DNA of 64,000 nucleotides from Coptis chinensis (Eukaryota; Streptophyta; Magnoliopsida; Ranunculales; Ranunculaceae), in the NCBI GenBank assembly GCA_015680905.1, contig CM027382.1, positions 744,001-808,000 of the forward strand, given 5' to 3'. Positions 23,963 through 34,325 of this stretch are shown here, in pieces. A model generated the notes under the pieces. It saw only the letters and a program-made list of their open reading frames with translations, ran no database searches and had not been told where the DNA came from. The position numbers and the translations under genes are program-made. Within the stretch, counting starts at the first letter, position 1. The number at the start of each line of letters is the position of its first letter.

Positions 23963-25364
23963 CTAACTTGAGACCATCCTTGTCTTCTTCTGTGGCATAA
24001 GGGACTCTGAGATGTAGGGCCTCTTTCTTTCCTGTTCAGAGTTGGACATCAGCTCAGCAAACCAATTCTGACCTTCATGGCATAACTTATTCAGTTCCAC
24101 AAGCGCCACAGCAGCAGCATCTTCTCTCTTGTACTTAACATAACAAGCACCAGTACAGCATTCATCATCATTCAGCACAAAATGTACATCTGCTACAGTA
24201 CCGTAGGCTGCAAAAACAACACAAATATCATAGGGGGAAGCACCAACCGGCATATACTTTACATAAAGAGTAGGAAGACTTCGTAATCGACTTGCTTCTT
24301 CTTCTCTCTCTTCTTCGGAAATATAAGGGACAATATCTACACTTATCCCATTAATAAACGCCCCATTCAGAGCAGCAATAGCATCTAGCGCAGCTTTTTT
24401 CTCCGAGAACTGAACAAATCCAAATTCTCCTGAACGCTCGCAAGAAACGACAGTACCATATTGATGAAAAATCAACCCCAAGTTTTCGCAATCAACCGCT
24501 GAATCTAAATCCTTGATCCAAATTTTAGCTTTTTCACACTGATCTGAGAGCATAACGATCCTGAGAGGATTAGGATTCCGATTGATAAGCTCATACATCA
24601 ACACCTCCTTTGCAGTTTTAGCTGCAATGTACATGTTATATGATGAGATTCCAGCCAAAATATACACAACGGGATCATCTTGAATTCAAATTAACAAATA
24701 CGTATTTGCATATATAACTTTTCAGAAAGCCTGTACAAGTATAAAGAATCTAAACTAAGAAAAAAGCTGAAAGTACAAGAAGCAACTGCAGTTTAACTAC
24801 CGCATTCCACGTTACACACACACAAAATATGTTCACTTCCAAAAGTTTGACAACACTTACTATGAATCTAGTTTTCCACTTATTACTATGTGTGACAGAA
24901 AGTTCCATGGTTAAAAACATTCCCTTTGCTTCTCAATCATCAGTCAGATTCTAACTTTAGCAATAAATAGAAGAGATTGGACAATTTCTCTTTTACATTA
25001 TCAAGAAAGAGTATCATAGACAATGGCCAACATGCACTCTGGCAGAACTAAGGGGACTAACTGCATGCATCCACATTGTCCTAAAAATAGAAGAAAACAG
25101 AAAAGGAAGAAGACTCCAATATCAGACAATCAAAGAAAGAACAGCATAATGAAAAATACCATCTTCTAATCTCTTGAAATTGACATAGGCATAACCGCTA
25201 TGGGCATAACCTTCGTGCATTTCAACGGATATAACTTCACCATATGTACTGAAAAGTTCTGACATTTGTTTTTCCGTTACCCCATTATCAAAATCACGAA
25301 CGTAAAGAGTTGCATTGATTAATGATGATCCTGGTGCCGCATTATTATTCGATGAGCACGCCAT
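23963..25364 (-). CDS. Three-RRM poly(A)-binding-protein-like RNA-binding protein
   Basis: Two exons on the minus strand, 25364-25160 and 24621-23963, joined in frame to 287 codons plus stop. Start chosen at MACSSNNNAAPG; an upstream Met at 25403 only adds a leucine run. RRM1 (about residues 18-95) has ATLYVRDFD and SGYAYVNF as RNP2/RNP1. RRM2 (about 105-185) has AKIWIKDLD and FGFVQFSEKKAA, followed by NGISVDIVPYISEEERE, which mirrors the PABP linker after RRM2. RRM3 (about 195-265) has PTLYVKYMP and CTGACYVKYK. Order and linker are PABP-like, but RRM4 and the C-terminal MLLE domain are absent; the protein ends in basic QKKTRMVSS. It probably binds RNA; targets unknown. A broken rearranged copy lies at 31.8-33.5 kb. 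Confidence 0.8.
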
Positions 25365-25574
25365 TGACAACAATAAAAGAAGCTGCAACACAAGGAATAT
25401 CAAAGTACGTTAAAGAAAGGAATCATGGAATTAATAATGCGGGTTGAGGGACCAATGTATGTAAAACGGTTAAAGCCCACGATGAATCCAATTAGATCTC
25501 TGAGTAAAAACAGTGAAAAACAAGGCTCGAGGGACACTAAATTTTTTTACTATAAATCCACGATCATCTTAGAC

Positions 25575-26200
25575 ACTATGGGTGTCAAAATGGCCTCAAA
25601 TCCTCACCCGCCCGGACTCTGCCCATGGGCTGAAAAAGCCCTCAAAATGAGACCCTCACACATTTGTGGGCTGGGCCTACCCGGCTCTCAAGCCTTTGAG
25701 GAGAGGGTGAAACTTAAGCCCTGATTAGACCCTCAACATTTATTACATATATTTTAATAAATTTTTTTACAATATATTTCATTTTAGTATTTATATGCTA
25801 AAAATCACTTAAAATAACATTTATCTATTAAGTTTGTCAACCTTATAATTTCATTATAATATTTTATTAAATGAATTTAATTGATCTTAATTGACTAATA
25901 CAGCTTTAATAAGTTTTTTTAGTAGTTTGAAGGTTTAATTGTGAAGTGTATTCGATTTTATCATTTTTAACTAATGTTTCTAAATTATTTTGTAAATCAA
26001 ATGTAGAACATAGTATCCGGCCCTCACGTTTGGCCCTCAAGCCCTCTCGAGAGGGTTGAGGGGCGGATAAAGGCTTCGAGATTTAAGTATTGGCCCGACC
26101 CGACCCGACTCTCGAGGTAAATAAGGGTAGGGCTGGCCCGACCCTCAAAGCATGAGGGCATCATTGTTTGAGGGCCGGGAAGCCCATTTGACACTACTAG
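25575..26200. mobile_element. MITE with GGCCC-rich interior
   Basis: The left end ACTATGGGTGTCAAAATGG is mirrored by the right end, whose reverse complement is CTAGTAGTGTCAAATGGGCT. Clusters of GCCCTCAAG/CTTGAGGG words occur at both sides, with an AT-rich middle. It lies just upstream of the three-RRM gene. Confidence 0.55.
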
Positions 26201-26208
26201 TTCGCCCC

Positions 26209-26440
26209 CTCCTAACATTTTTATATTGTCTTTTCTAATTAGAATTAGAATTTAAAGAACCAAACTACATCTCTAATAGATGATAGATGTCTGAGAGACG
26301 GGTTTAAAGACTTGAAAAATATATCTATATGTGTAGCACGGTTTACATATTTGTATTTATCTAATGAGATGTATAGTAATGGTGTTACAAAACCTCAAAA
26401 TGAAAAATCATAAAAATAAAAAATAAAAAATAAATAAAAA
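26209..26440 (+). repeat. Dispersed repeat with A-rich tail, copy 1
   Basis: About 190 bases nearly identical to 30174-30400. Shared words in order: CCTAACATTTTTATATTG, AATTAGAATTAGAATTTAAA, CTCTAATAGATGATAGATGT, GGGTTTAAAGACTTGAAAAA, GTGTTACAAAACCTCAAAA. Both end in an A-rich AAATAAATAAAA tract and lack terminal inverted repeats, so a short retroposon is possible. A third, inverted relative is at 55781-55880. Confidence 0.6.
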
Positions 26441-26467
26441 AAACATATATATATATATATATATATA

Positions 26468-26641
26468 TGGTTCAGCCTGCTAGTCGAATGAGAGGAGCTC
26501 TATCTAGTCAGGCTTATTCTGCTGCTCTTAGCCAATATATGGTTCAGCCAACTCAATCGATTCAAACTGCATCACCACCACCACATACACCACCTTTTAG
26601 TGTTTCTCAAAGAACTCCGGATACTCATTTCCAACAACATT
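26468..26641 (+). other. Unassigned open exon-like segment
   Basis: Directly after a TATATA microsatellite the + strand is open for 57 codons: MVQPASRMRGALSSQAYSAA, LSQYMVQPTQSIQTASPPPH, TPPFSVSQRTPDTHFQQH, stop. The Gln/Ser/Pro-rich composition resembles the C-terminal tail of a nuclear or RNA-related protein, and no acceptor or upstream exon was identified. I do not recognise it. Confidence 0.25.
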
Positions 26642-28585
26642 AATTCCCATGGATCTTCACAGCAGCTCAAACAAGGACCTGAGGTGTCAGAGGCCGACAG
26701 GGCTTCATCCCTAGTCATCCTCTACCTGTAGTCCTTTGTATGGATGTGCAAATTTTTGTCAGCTGTAGATTGTAGGGTCAATTCAGTTAACAACTTGTAA
26801 AGTTTTTGGATTTGGAGGTAGTGATTAGTCTAGTGATTGTAAGTGTTTTTTTGGTAAAGTTGGGAAAAATATTTGTTCTGTATCCTGTGCTCTATCTACA
26901 TGGAGCTTTGTTTCAATGATTTGCATGATTTCTAGAATAATAGCTTCTAAGTTTCATGGCTTAATTTTTCTGGTATTACAAACACCAATAGCTTCTTAGA
27001 ATTTGAAAAGATGGTGCTTATACCTACAAGGAAGAAATACAATGTTTCAGTTTGGAAGCCGAGTTTGATGTATCAGAAAATAGCTGCTCTATCCAAATTT
27101 CATTGTCTAGTATGTGAAATTTGTAATTCAGATGGAATTCAATATGTGAACCAAGCAAAACCATACATTGGCTTAAGTAACTGGTTGATAATAGATATAA
27201 GAAGCCTTCTTCCTAGCTGAAGTGCTGAACAAATCTACAATTCACTCGTCAACAACAGGTCAACAGTTCAGAGACTCGGACTTTTTGAAACCAGAATTAA
27301 AGTAGCCTGGACAAGATAGTTCATAGAAGCAACAAAGGCACAAAGCAATATGAGTATTAAGTAGCCGACAGCGCCAGACTATTATTTAAATTCATCAAGT
27401 ATGTAACGTATAAAGTATAAAGTGGTTGAAATGTTCGTAGTAAATACATTGGATTACAAAAAATAAAGAAATGTTAACAGCAGTATGTAACGTATGAGCA
27501 GTCTGCAATCCCTTAATTCCCTTTCTTGTTTCTTCAAGATGTTAACAGCCCTCATAGAATCCGAGGCCACTTCCACCTTCAATAGTTGTAGCTTCTGACA
27601 CCCTTGCAGACCAGAAGTTCGTGATATATGACAGACCTTGGACTACTAGCAAAACAGAAGGCAAAAGATAAAAAGGGAACTGAAGCACCTCTGCTCGCTT
27701 AACATTTATAACATATGATGACCTACGAAATTTACCTGGCTCGGATACTGGAGATGTTAATGGAAATTAAAAAATGTTGGATATGTTATGGAAATTAAAA
27801 AAAGAAATCCAAAATGTGACGATTGTGATAAAAGATTCAGATTACCTGGCAAGAACTTCAAACATGTCAGACAAAACATATCTTGCTTTTCTGCTCTACC
27901 TCCTAACCAAACAACTGAAATGCTTGTAGGTGTTCACTTGTGCAGAAAACTACAAATGCCAAATAATAAACACTGTTAAAGATAGATATAAAAAAAACTG
28001 GTTGCCTCTGACAGGTAATAATTTTCCTAACTGAGAGTTGGGCCTCCTTCAGAGTAAAGTTCGTAATCAATGATCACTTGAAAATTGAAATGGTATCAAA
28101 GTTTGATGTCAGGACTCAGGAACCATTATGAGGAGGGCATAAGGGAAGTAGGGAACCCCATCTCCATATCCATTTTCTTTCAAATTGCCGATGCTCAAGC
28201 CTCAAGTAGGTCATGAAACACAGTGCAAACAAGTTAATATAACAGGATGATAAATATGTCAGGCTTAAAAAAATATCTTTAATGAAAAAAAACTAATAGA
28301 TCATGATTTTTCTTCATTCAAATGTGATGAAAGAAAGAGAGAATCAGTTTAAAGAATTTCAGTAACGACAAAACTTGTGTTGTGCCTCTCTCTTTTTGTT
28401 TAGGACTTGCTATAAGAGAGTGCTAGGAGGGAGAGGAGTGTTCTAACGAAAGAGATGGGAGAGATAATAAAAGAGAGAAAGACCGAGAGAGAGATTTTGG
28501 GTTTTGAGAGACCGTAGATTTTATTTCGCGAGATTTCAATATTTAGATAAAGTCCGTTTAAGTACATCCGCTTAAGAGCGGGGCT
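26642..28585. other. Non-coding interval
   Basis: No supported gene. Plausible short open frames here lack any recognisable motif. GA-rich tracts occur at 28400-28500. Confidence 0.3.
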
Positions 28586-28587
28586 GT

Positions 28588-28720
<133 letters not shown>

Positions 28721-28739
28721 CTTGTGGTAATGGTTTTTT

Positions 28740-29205
28740 TGGGAAAAAAAAACAAAAAACAAAAAACATTTTATCTCTGCTTAAAAAAGGTAATCCCCTA
28801 TCAATCTATTTGTTATTATCAATCTTCTTTGCGCTTTCGTTGTGGGTGTGTTGATTGTATCCGGTATTCATTTAAGTTTTGTTTTTCTCATCAACTTTTT
28901 ATTTAAAGATCAGGAGTTCAATTTTCAGCACTTCGATATCCCAAGTTGCCTAAACGAATTATTTGGAGTCTTTGTCAACACACTTCGGCAAGAAGAACTC
29001 CAAATATTTTGTTTTGAGTGGCGACTCCTATACTGATGCAATGGTCAACACCAAGATCACATTTCGATAACTTCATACATTATACTAACTTTTTTGCACA
29101 TATGTACATACACTACATGCCTACAGTAGTGGAAGCAATCTGACATTGATTCTAAGCTTCATATTGGTTTTGTTTGACTTACTACTTGAATTGTACATTT
29201 TCTAG
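28740..29205. other. Intervening sequence upstream of CCR4-type exons
   Basis: Mostly non-coding. Bases 28910-29040 contain a GAGTGGCGACTCC word common in plant LTR-retrotransposon-derived sequence. I did not find the LCLQE or preceding exons of the CCR4-type gene here, although they are expected upstream of 29206 on this strand. Confidence 0.3.
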
Positions 29206-30002
29206 TCCGATCAAGCTCAAGGGTGTGCCACCTTTTTTTGCAGCGGAAAGTTCCCACTTGTGCATGAGTATAAGGTACCGTACCTTTAAATGAATTTAAT
29301 TATGATATTTCGATACAGTTTGTTTAACATTTTTTTGTTGTTGTAGGTTGATTTCACGACACTTATCAAAGCTGCAGTTGATACCTTACTAGAGTCGAAC
29401 AAGATTGTGGGTAAAGAACATTTGAATAAGGTAAGTGGTGTTAACCCAACTGTGTTAGTACTGTATAATATCACTAGTGTTCACTGTATTGTAACTATGA
29501 ACCATATGAATTGTTGAATGGGAAGTTCATACTAATAAGATCTTGTTCCAACCCCTGATAAACATTAAACCTATCTTATAGCCGTTACTATGTATTTCAA
29601 GATTATGTATTCCATCATAAACCGATTTTAGGATCGTGGGAGTTGAAAAAGTCATTCATAGAAAATGAGATACATCAAATTGAGTACCTTTTGATTTAGT
29701 TGAGGTTATGAAAATCATGAACTATTGGTCCCTTTTTCTTTTTCTTCTTCTCTTGTAGTAGGCAACTAGCCTCTATATACTAACTGAGTTAGTGCATATT
29801 TTGTTGTCCAATTATTCATTGTAATGGAGCAACACTACAAACATACACGTATCATGTCTAGAGATAAATGTTTTGTGTGTATTGGTTTTGTCAGGAAAAC
29901 GTTGCTTTAGTTACTGTACTTCAATGTTGGACGTCAAAACTGTGTGTTGTGAATACACACCTACCAGCCAACAAAGATTACAGAGATACCAAACTGTGGC
30001 AG
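29206..30002 (+). pseudogene. CCR4-type EEP gene fragment, three open exons
   Basis: Exons 29206-29274 (SDQAQGCATFFCSGKFPLVH, EYK), 29347-29430 (VDFTTLIKAAVDTLLESNKI, VGKEHLNK) and 29895-30002 (ENVALVTVLQCW, LCVVNTHLPANKDYRDTKLW, Q) are each in phase 0 with TAG/CAG acceptors and GT donors, and contain no stops. They match the middle of CCR4/nocturnin EEP domains: GCATFF, KDNVALIVVL-like and NTHLxxxxDxxDxKLWQ. The exons before (LCLQE, FDHYEEFF) and after (GDFN, SDH) are not here but at 18.6-20.2 kb and 8.4-12.7 kb on the opposite strand. Classed as a gene fragment because no complete copy exists in the window, though these exons themselves are intact. Confidence 0.7.
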
Positions 30003-30173
30003 GTAATTTTGATTTTTCTTTTTTGCAATATATTAGTGAGTCTTTTTTATTAATATTTCTTAAAAGTAAAGATATTAGTGAGTCTTTTTTTATTAATATT
30101 TCCTATATCTTACAATTTAGAAGAACCTCCCTCACGTCACTAAAATAATATAATAATATAATTTAGTAGCCCT

Positions 30174-30400
30174 TCCTAACATTTTTATATTGCTTTTTCT
30201 AATTAGAATTAGAATTTAAAGAGCCAAACTACCTCTCTAATAGATGATAGATGTCTGAGAGATGGGTTTAAAGACTTGAAAAAAAAATATGTGCAACATG
30301 GTTCGCATACTTGTATTCATCTAATAAGATAAATAGTAACTGTGTTACAAAACCTCAAAAATAAATAAAAAAATAAATAAAATAAAAAATAAATAAAAAA
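30174..30400 (+). repeat. Dispersed repeat with A-rich tail, copy 2
   Basis: Second copy of the 26209-26440 repeat, in the same orientation, beginning about 170 bases after the last CCR4-type exon at 30002. The A-rich tail runs to about 30420. Confidence 0.6.
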
Positions 30401-30750
30401 ATAAAAAAAATAAAAAAGAGAAGAAGAAGAAGAAGGAAAGATTATGTTTGTGGCACAATCTCACTCTCTTTCTTTTTGTAAACACTGTCTTCTTTAAGAG
30501 AATGGGGTTTGTTTTAGAAAAAATAATAATAAACATTTTATATTTGTTTAAAAAAGAAAAAGAAAAAAAATCTCTTAGAACCTCTCTAGATTAAGACCCA
30601 CTTTGCGAGAGTAGTAAGAGTTATAACTTTCATATCTTTCCCAATGTTAAAACCGACTTTGCGAGAGTAGTAGGAGTTATAACTTTCATATACTTCTTTC
30701 TTTGATTGAAAAAACAAACCGAGGAACGAAGAGATTTATTTTTCTTTTTA

Positions 30751-31050
30751 GAACAAAACACTCAATTAACTAAAATAAATATGATTAAAGTTAGAACTTT
30801 AAATAATTTTTAAATAATCGAGGGTTGATCGATTCAGCGAAATGTTTAATTTGATGTTTAATAGTGAAATAGTGATCACAATTACTCGGTTAATTAGCAT
30901 GTGTAAATCAGCTAATCGGCCAAGCACAGAGAGTTTTCAAACCCGATCATGATCAAAGATTAAATTGTTAGTCAGTTGGTTAAGCAACAAGTAGTGAGTA
31001 CTCATCGATTACTCGGCGAGTACTCAACAATTTAACTGCCGAGTCGATTT
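30751..31050. repeat. Dispersed repeat, copy 2
   Basis: Matches 17460-17830 in the same orientation and word order, including CTCATCGATTACTCGGCGAG followed by TACTCAACAATTTAAC. It is shorter and more diverged. Confidence 0.55.
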
Positions 31051-31140
31051 TACTGTAAGTACCTTTGCATAGTCTAGACACAATACAAATAACCTAATTA
31101 TTAGAAGTACCTAAAGCTAAATAACCCAAAATTGTAACAA

Positions 31141-31250
31141 CTACATAATTGGGTTGACTTAGTGAGTCGATTCAGCATCTTCAATTTATACTTGAGTGAG
31201 TCGACTCGTCATCTTCAATTTGTAATTGAGTTGACTCAATGAGTCGACTG
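31141..31250. repeat. Short minisatellite
   Basis: Three imperfect units of about 40 bases, each with a TGACTTAGTGAGTCGAT-type word and a CATCTTCAATTT word. Confidence 0.5.
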
Positions 31251-31559
31251 TATAATAAGTTATTACATAAAGTGAATAAAGTACTATTGCCCTTACTAAT
31301 TTTCAAATAATTTTCATTAGTAACAGCTTCATGCTTTTAGAGTCGAGAGAAGGGATGATGGTATACGAAATATGCTTATCAGCATTTGCACACATTTTAG
31401 ATGAATCATCAGCAGCTTGCTTGCCTTGCCAAAAGGTATGGACACCTATCAATACAAGTCGACCACAAATTTGTCATCTTAACTACTAGACTCCTAAATA
31501 TCACAGAAGATTCTCTGGCCTCTTTCTTCTTTGTATATACTTAAACAGTAAACATCAGC

Positions 31560-31766
31560 TCAGCAATTTACCTCAGACCTGTTCTCAAGCCACACAACAG
31601 ACCAGCAGACACCTCCAATACCAATGTCCATCATATCAAGTTCCTCAACCGCAGCAGCAGCAGCTTGTGCCTTAGAAGTAACATTACAAATACCACTAAG
31701 CTCGTCATAAACATCCAGCAATCTCATCAAAAAAAAAAAAAAAAACGTCCAGCAAAAATTGTACAT
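31560..31766 (-). pseudogene. Possible diverged RRM3-like tail
   Basis: The minus strand reads GICNVTSKAQAAAAAVEELD followed by GGVCWSVVWLENRSEV. The spacing resembles the end of RRM3 in the three-RRM gene (C-Y-V-K-x-K-R-E-D-A-A-A-V-A-L-V-E-L-N). It sits next to sequence matching that gene's 3' flank (31790-31960 against 23610-23770). Similarity is weak, so the assignment is tentative. Confidence 0.3.
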
Positions 31767-31789
31767 CAGCTACTTCCCAAAAACTCCCT

Positions 31790-32760
31790 AGATAAATATT
31801 TCTACGTGAGGAAACAATTCCAGCATTGCGTAAACGTTGGACTGGTAATTAGGATCTACATGCTGGACTGCATGGAGGATTTATCTCTTGCTCTGGCTTA
31901 CTTTAGTGCGGATCCATGCATATCCCGATTTTATACAATAATATATCCTTCAGTTTGGTTAGGCTATAAAATTTCTGAATTTTCTTAATATAGAAAAAAT
32001 GTAGCTCAGTTCAGTTATATTGAATGACTACATTATGATCAAATACTGTATAAGATCTGGCCTTCCTATTACACTAACATCTGAACTCAAAAGAAAATGA
32101 TCAACAACAATACACTTGAAAGTTTGCCAAAACATCATTAATTGTAGCTGCAATGTACATCTTATATGATGAGATTCAAGCCAAAATATATACAACAAGA
32201 TCATCTTGAATTCAAAATAACACAAAATAACAAATATGTATTTGGACATATAACTTTTCAGAAAACCCGTACTAGTATAAATAATCTAAACTAAGAAAAA
32301 AGCCGATCATGTCCATCCTTAAAAAAATACTATATCTACCATTATAGTACCATACAAATACAATGACAATAGCATATTCTGACGATCAGAAAACAATTAC
32401 AAATCATAGAAGTGCAAAAATAAATTCAGATTCTCCAAAAGAAAGAAAGAAGAAGAGCATAATTGAAAACCTGTAGGCAAACTAACTTGTAAAATAAACA
32501 GGCAGATTGGACAACATACCATCTTCTAATCTATTGTAATTGACATAACACACACACAAGCAGAACATCTGTGCATCTCAATGGATATAAGTTCACCATA
32601 ATAACTGAAAAGATGGAAAAGTTGTTCTTCTGTTACCGAAGGATCAAAATTATGAATATAACCAGTTGCATTGATTAATGCTTCCCCTGGTGCAGCAGCA
32701 TTGTTAACTTGAATTTCTTCTTCTTCTGATGATGCCAGTACATTATTTATTGTTCACACT
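31790..32760 (-). pseudogene. Rearranged copy of the three-RRM gene: RRM1 exon, intron and flank
   Basis: On the minus strand, 32740-32519 is an RRM1 exon (ATGYIHNFDPSVTEEQLFHL, FSYYGELISIEMH) with a frame shift before YVNYNRLEDG. It is followed by an intron whose 3' end (32310-32150) matches 24770-24620 of the intact gene. Directly after the acceptor the expected RRM2-RRM3 exon is missing, and sequence like the 3' flank at 23790-23830 follows. The second exon has thus been deleted. Confidence 0.7.
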
Positions 32761-32856
32761 TCACAGAACAGAAACAAAGCGTCCACAGCTAAATCCAAAC
32801 AGTCTATAATCCAACGACTGAGTGTTAAGCTGCACACTCAGTAAATTCCAACAGAT

Positions 32857-33460
32857 TCATATCCTGAAGCAGGGGACAATCTTATTTGGCATAAGGGGAC
32901 TCTCCGAGATATACGGCGTCTTTCTTTCTTGTTCAGAATTGGACGTCCTCTCAGACCACTCAGCATACCACTGCTGACCTTCATAACAAAATTTATTCAG
33001 TTCCTGAAGTGCAAAAGCAGCAGCATCTTCTCTCTTGAACTTAACATAACAAGTACCAGTGGCGCATTCATTGTCGTGCCTCACAAACTGTACAGCTGCT
33101 ACGGTACCATACGCCTCAAAAACTTTCCAAACATACGAGGGAGAAGTATCTTCTGGCTTAAACTTTACATAAAGAGTAGGAAGAATTTGTAATCTACTTG
33201 CTAATATATGGGACAATAGTTATTGGTTCATCATTAAAAAACACCCCAGACATAGCATGGATAGCCTGTAGTGCAGCTTTCTCCTCAGAGAACTGAACAA
33301 ATCCATATTCTCCTGAACGCTCGCATGAAACAATGGTACCAAATCCACCAAAAGCCCCATAAATGTTTGCTTTCAACCAATGAATCTAATCCCTTGATCT
33401 AAATTTTGGCCATTTCACATTTATCTGAGAGTAAAATCAATGCCTCCTTCGCTCTTGTAG
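32857..33460 (-). pseudogene. Rearranged copy of the three-RRM gene: RRM2-RRM3 exon
   Basis: After the acceptor at 33461 the minus strand reads ATRAKEALILLSDKCEMAKI, a TAG in place of the Trp codon of K-I-W-I, IKGLDSL, a frame shift, then FGTIVSCERSGEYGFVQFSE and KAALQAIHAMSGVFF. The VPYISEEEREEE linker is partly deleted, shifting frame before ILPTLYVKFKPED and the whole of RRM3 (CATGTCYVKFKREDAAAFAL). It is dead. It lies upstream, on the minus strand, of the RRM1 exon at 32740-32519, so exon order is permuted relative to the intact gene. Confidence 0.75.
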
Positions 33461-33505
33461 CTGCAATGTAACAAACAAATCCTCTTTAAATAGTCGGTTA
33501 GCTAG

Positions 33506-34138
33506 TCAAGTGAGCGGAGAGAACGTTATAGACCGAAGGGGAGGGTATGTGGACAAAATGTCAATTGGTTGGTTTCTGTCTGTCTTCATTTCTCATCTCT
33601 CCTCTTAGGCTAGTGCTCCATCCCGCCAAACCACAATAGCATAGTGTATACAGTTAGCGGGTTAGTGTTTCCCAAGCCAATAGTTATTTTCAAAACCGCT
33701 AATGTACGGCGTATAGGATTTTTTTTTTTTTTTTTTGGGACTCTCCAGCCGCCATTTTCACAGTCGTGTGAGAAAAAATAAATAAAAAAAGAGGTTTTTT
33801 TTAGACTATCCAGCCGCAATTATCAAAGGCGTATGGGAAAAAAAATTAAAAAAATAAATTCAAGCCATACGCAACACAGTGTGGCGTATGTCTTAGATTT
33901 ATTCTACCAGCCACTCATACTGGCGGTGTAGACTTGACGCTATCTTGTTAAAACTGGCGCTATATATAAGTAAACTTATGCCGATAGCGTTGGCGGATTA
34001 GCGTTTTGACGCACCACTAGATCTAAATTTCTGTAATATTTGGTGTTTTGCCGCACCAGTGGACTTAGCCTTAGTCCCTCTCCGGCTCTCCCTATCCACA
34101 CCCTCTCCGCTCATGCCTACTGCTATGCAGTATACTAA
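33506..34138 (+). mobile_element. Non-autonomous Helitron-like element
   Basis: Begins TCAAGTGAGCGGAGAGAACG and ends CTCCGCTCATGCC, then the hairpin ACTGCTATGCAGT, then ATACTAA before T. GTGAGCGGAG near the start and its inverse CTCCGCTCAT near the end are subterminal inverted repeats; with the TC start and hairpin-CTAA end they fit Helitron-like (Helentron-type) elements. No coding capacity. Related shorter copies lie at 34881-35121 and 35126-35294. Confidence 0.6.
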
Positions 34139-34325
34139 TTTCCGATATTTTGTATAAATGGGTCCAAGATATGAATTCGGTTAAAACCCAAGTTAAACTC
34201 CATATTATCATGTTTTAAATTCGGGTTTTTCCCAGCCCAGCCCATTAACCACCTCCACCTCTTCTTCACTCCCTTTTTGTCCCCAGAGAAAAAACAAAGC
34301 CTTGAATTTGAGACAAAACATCACC

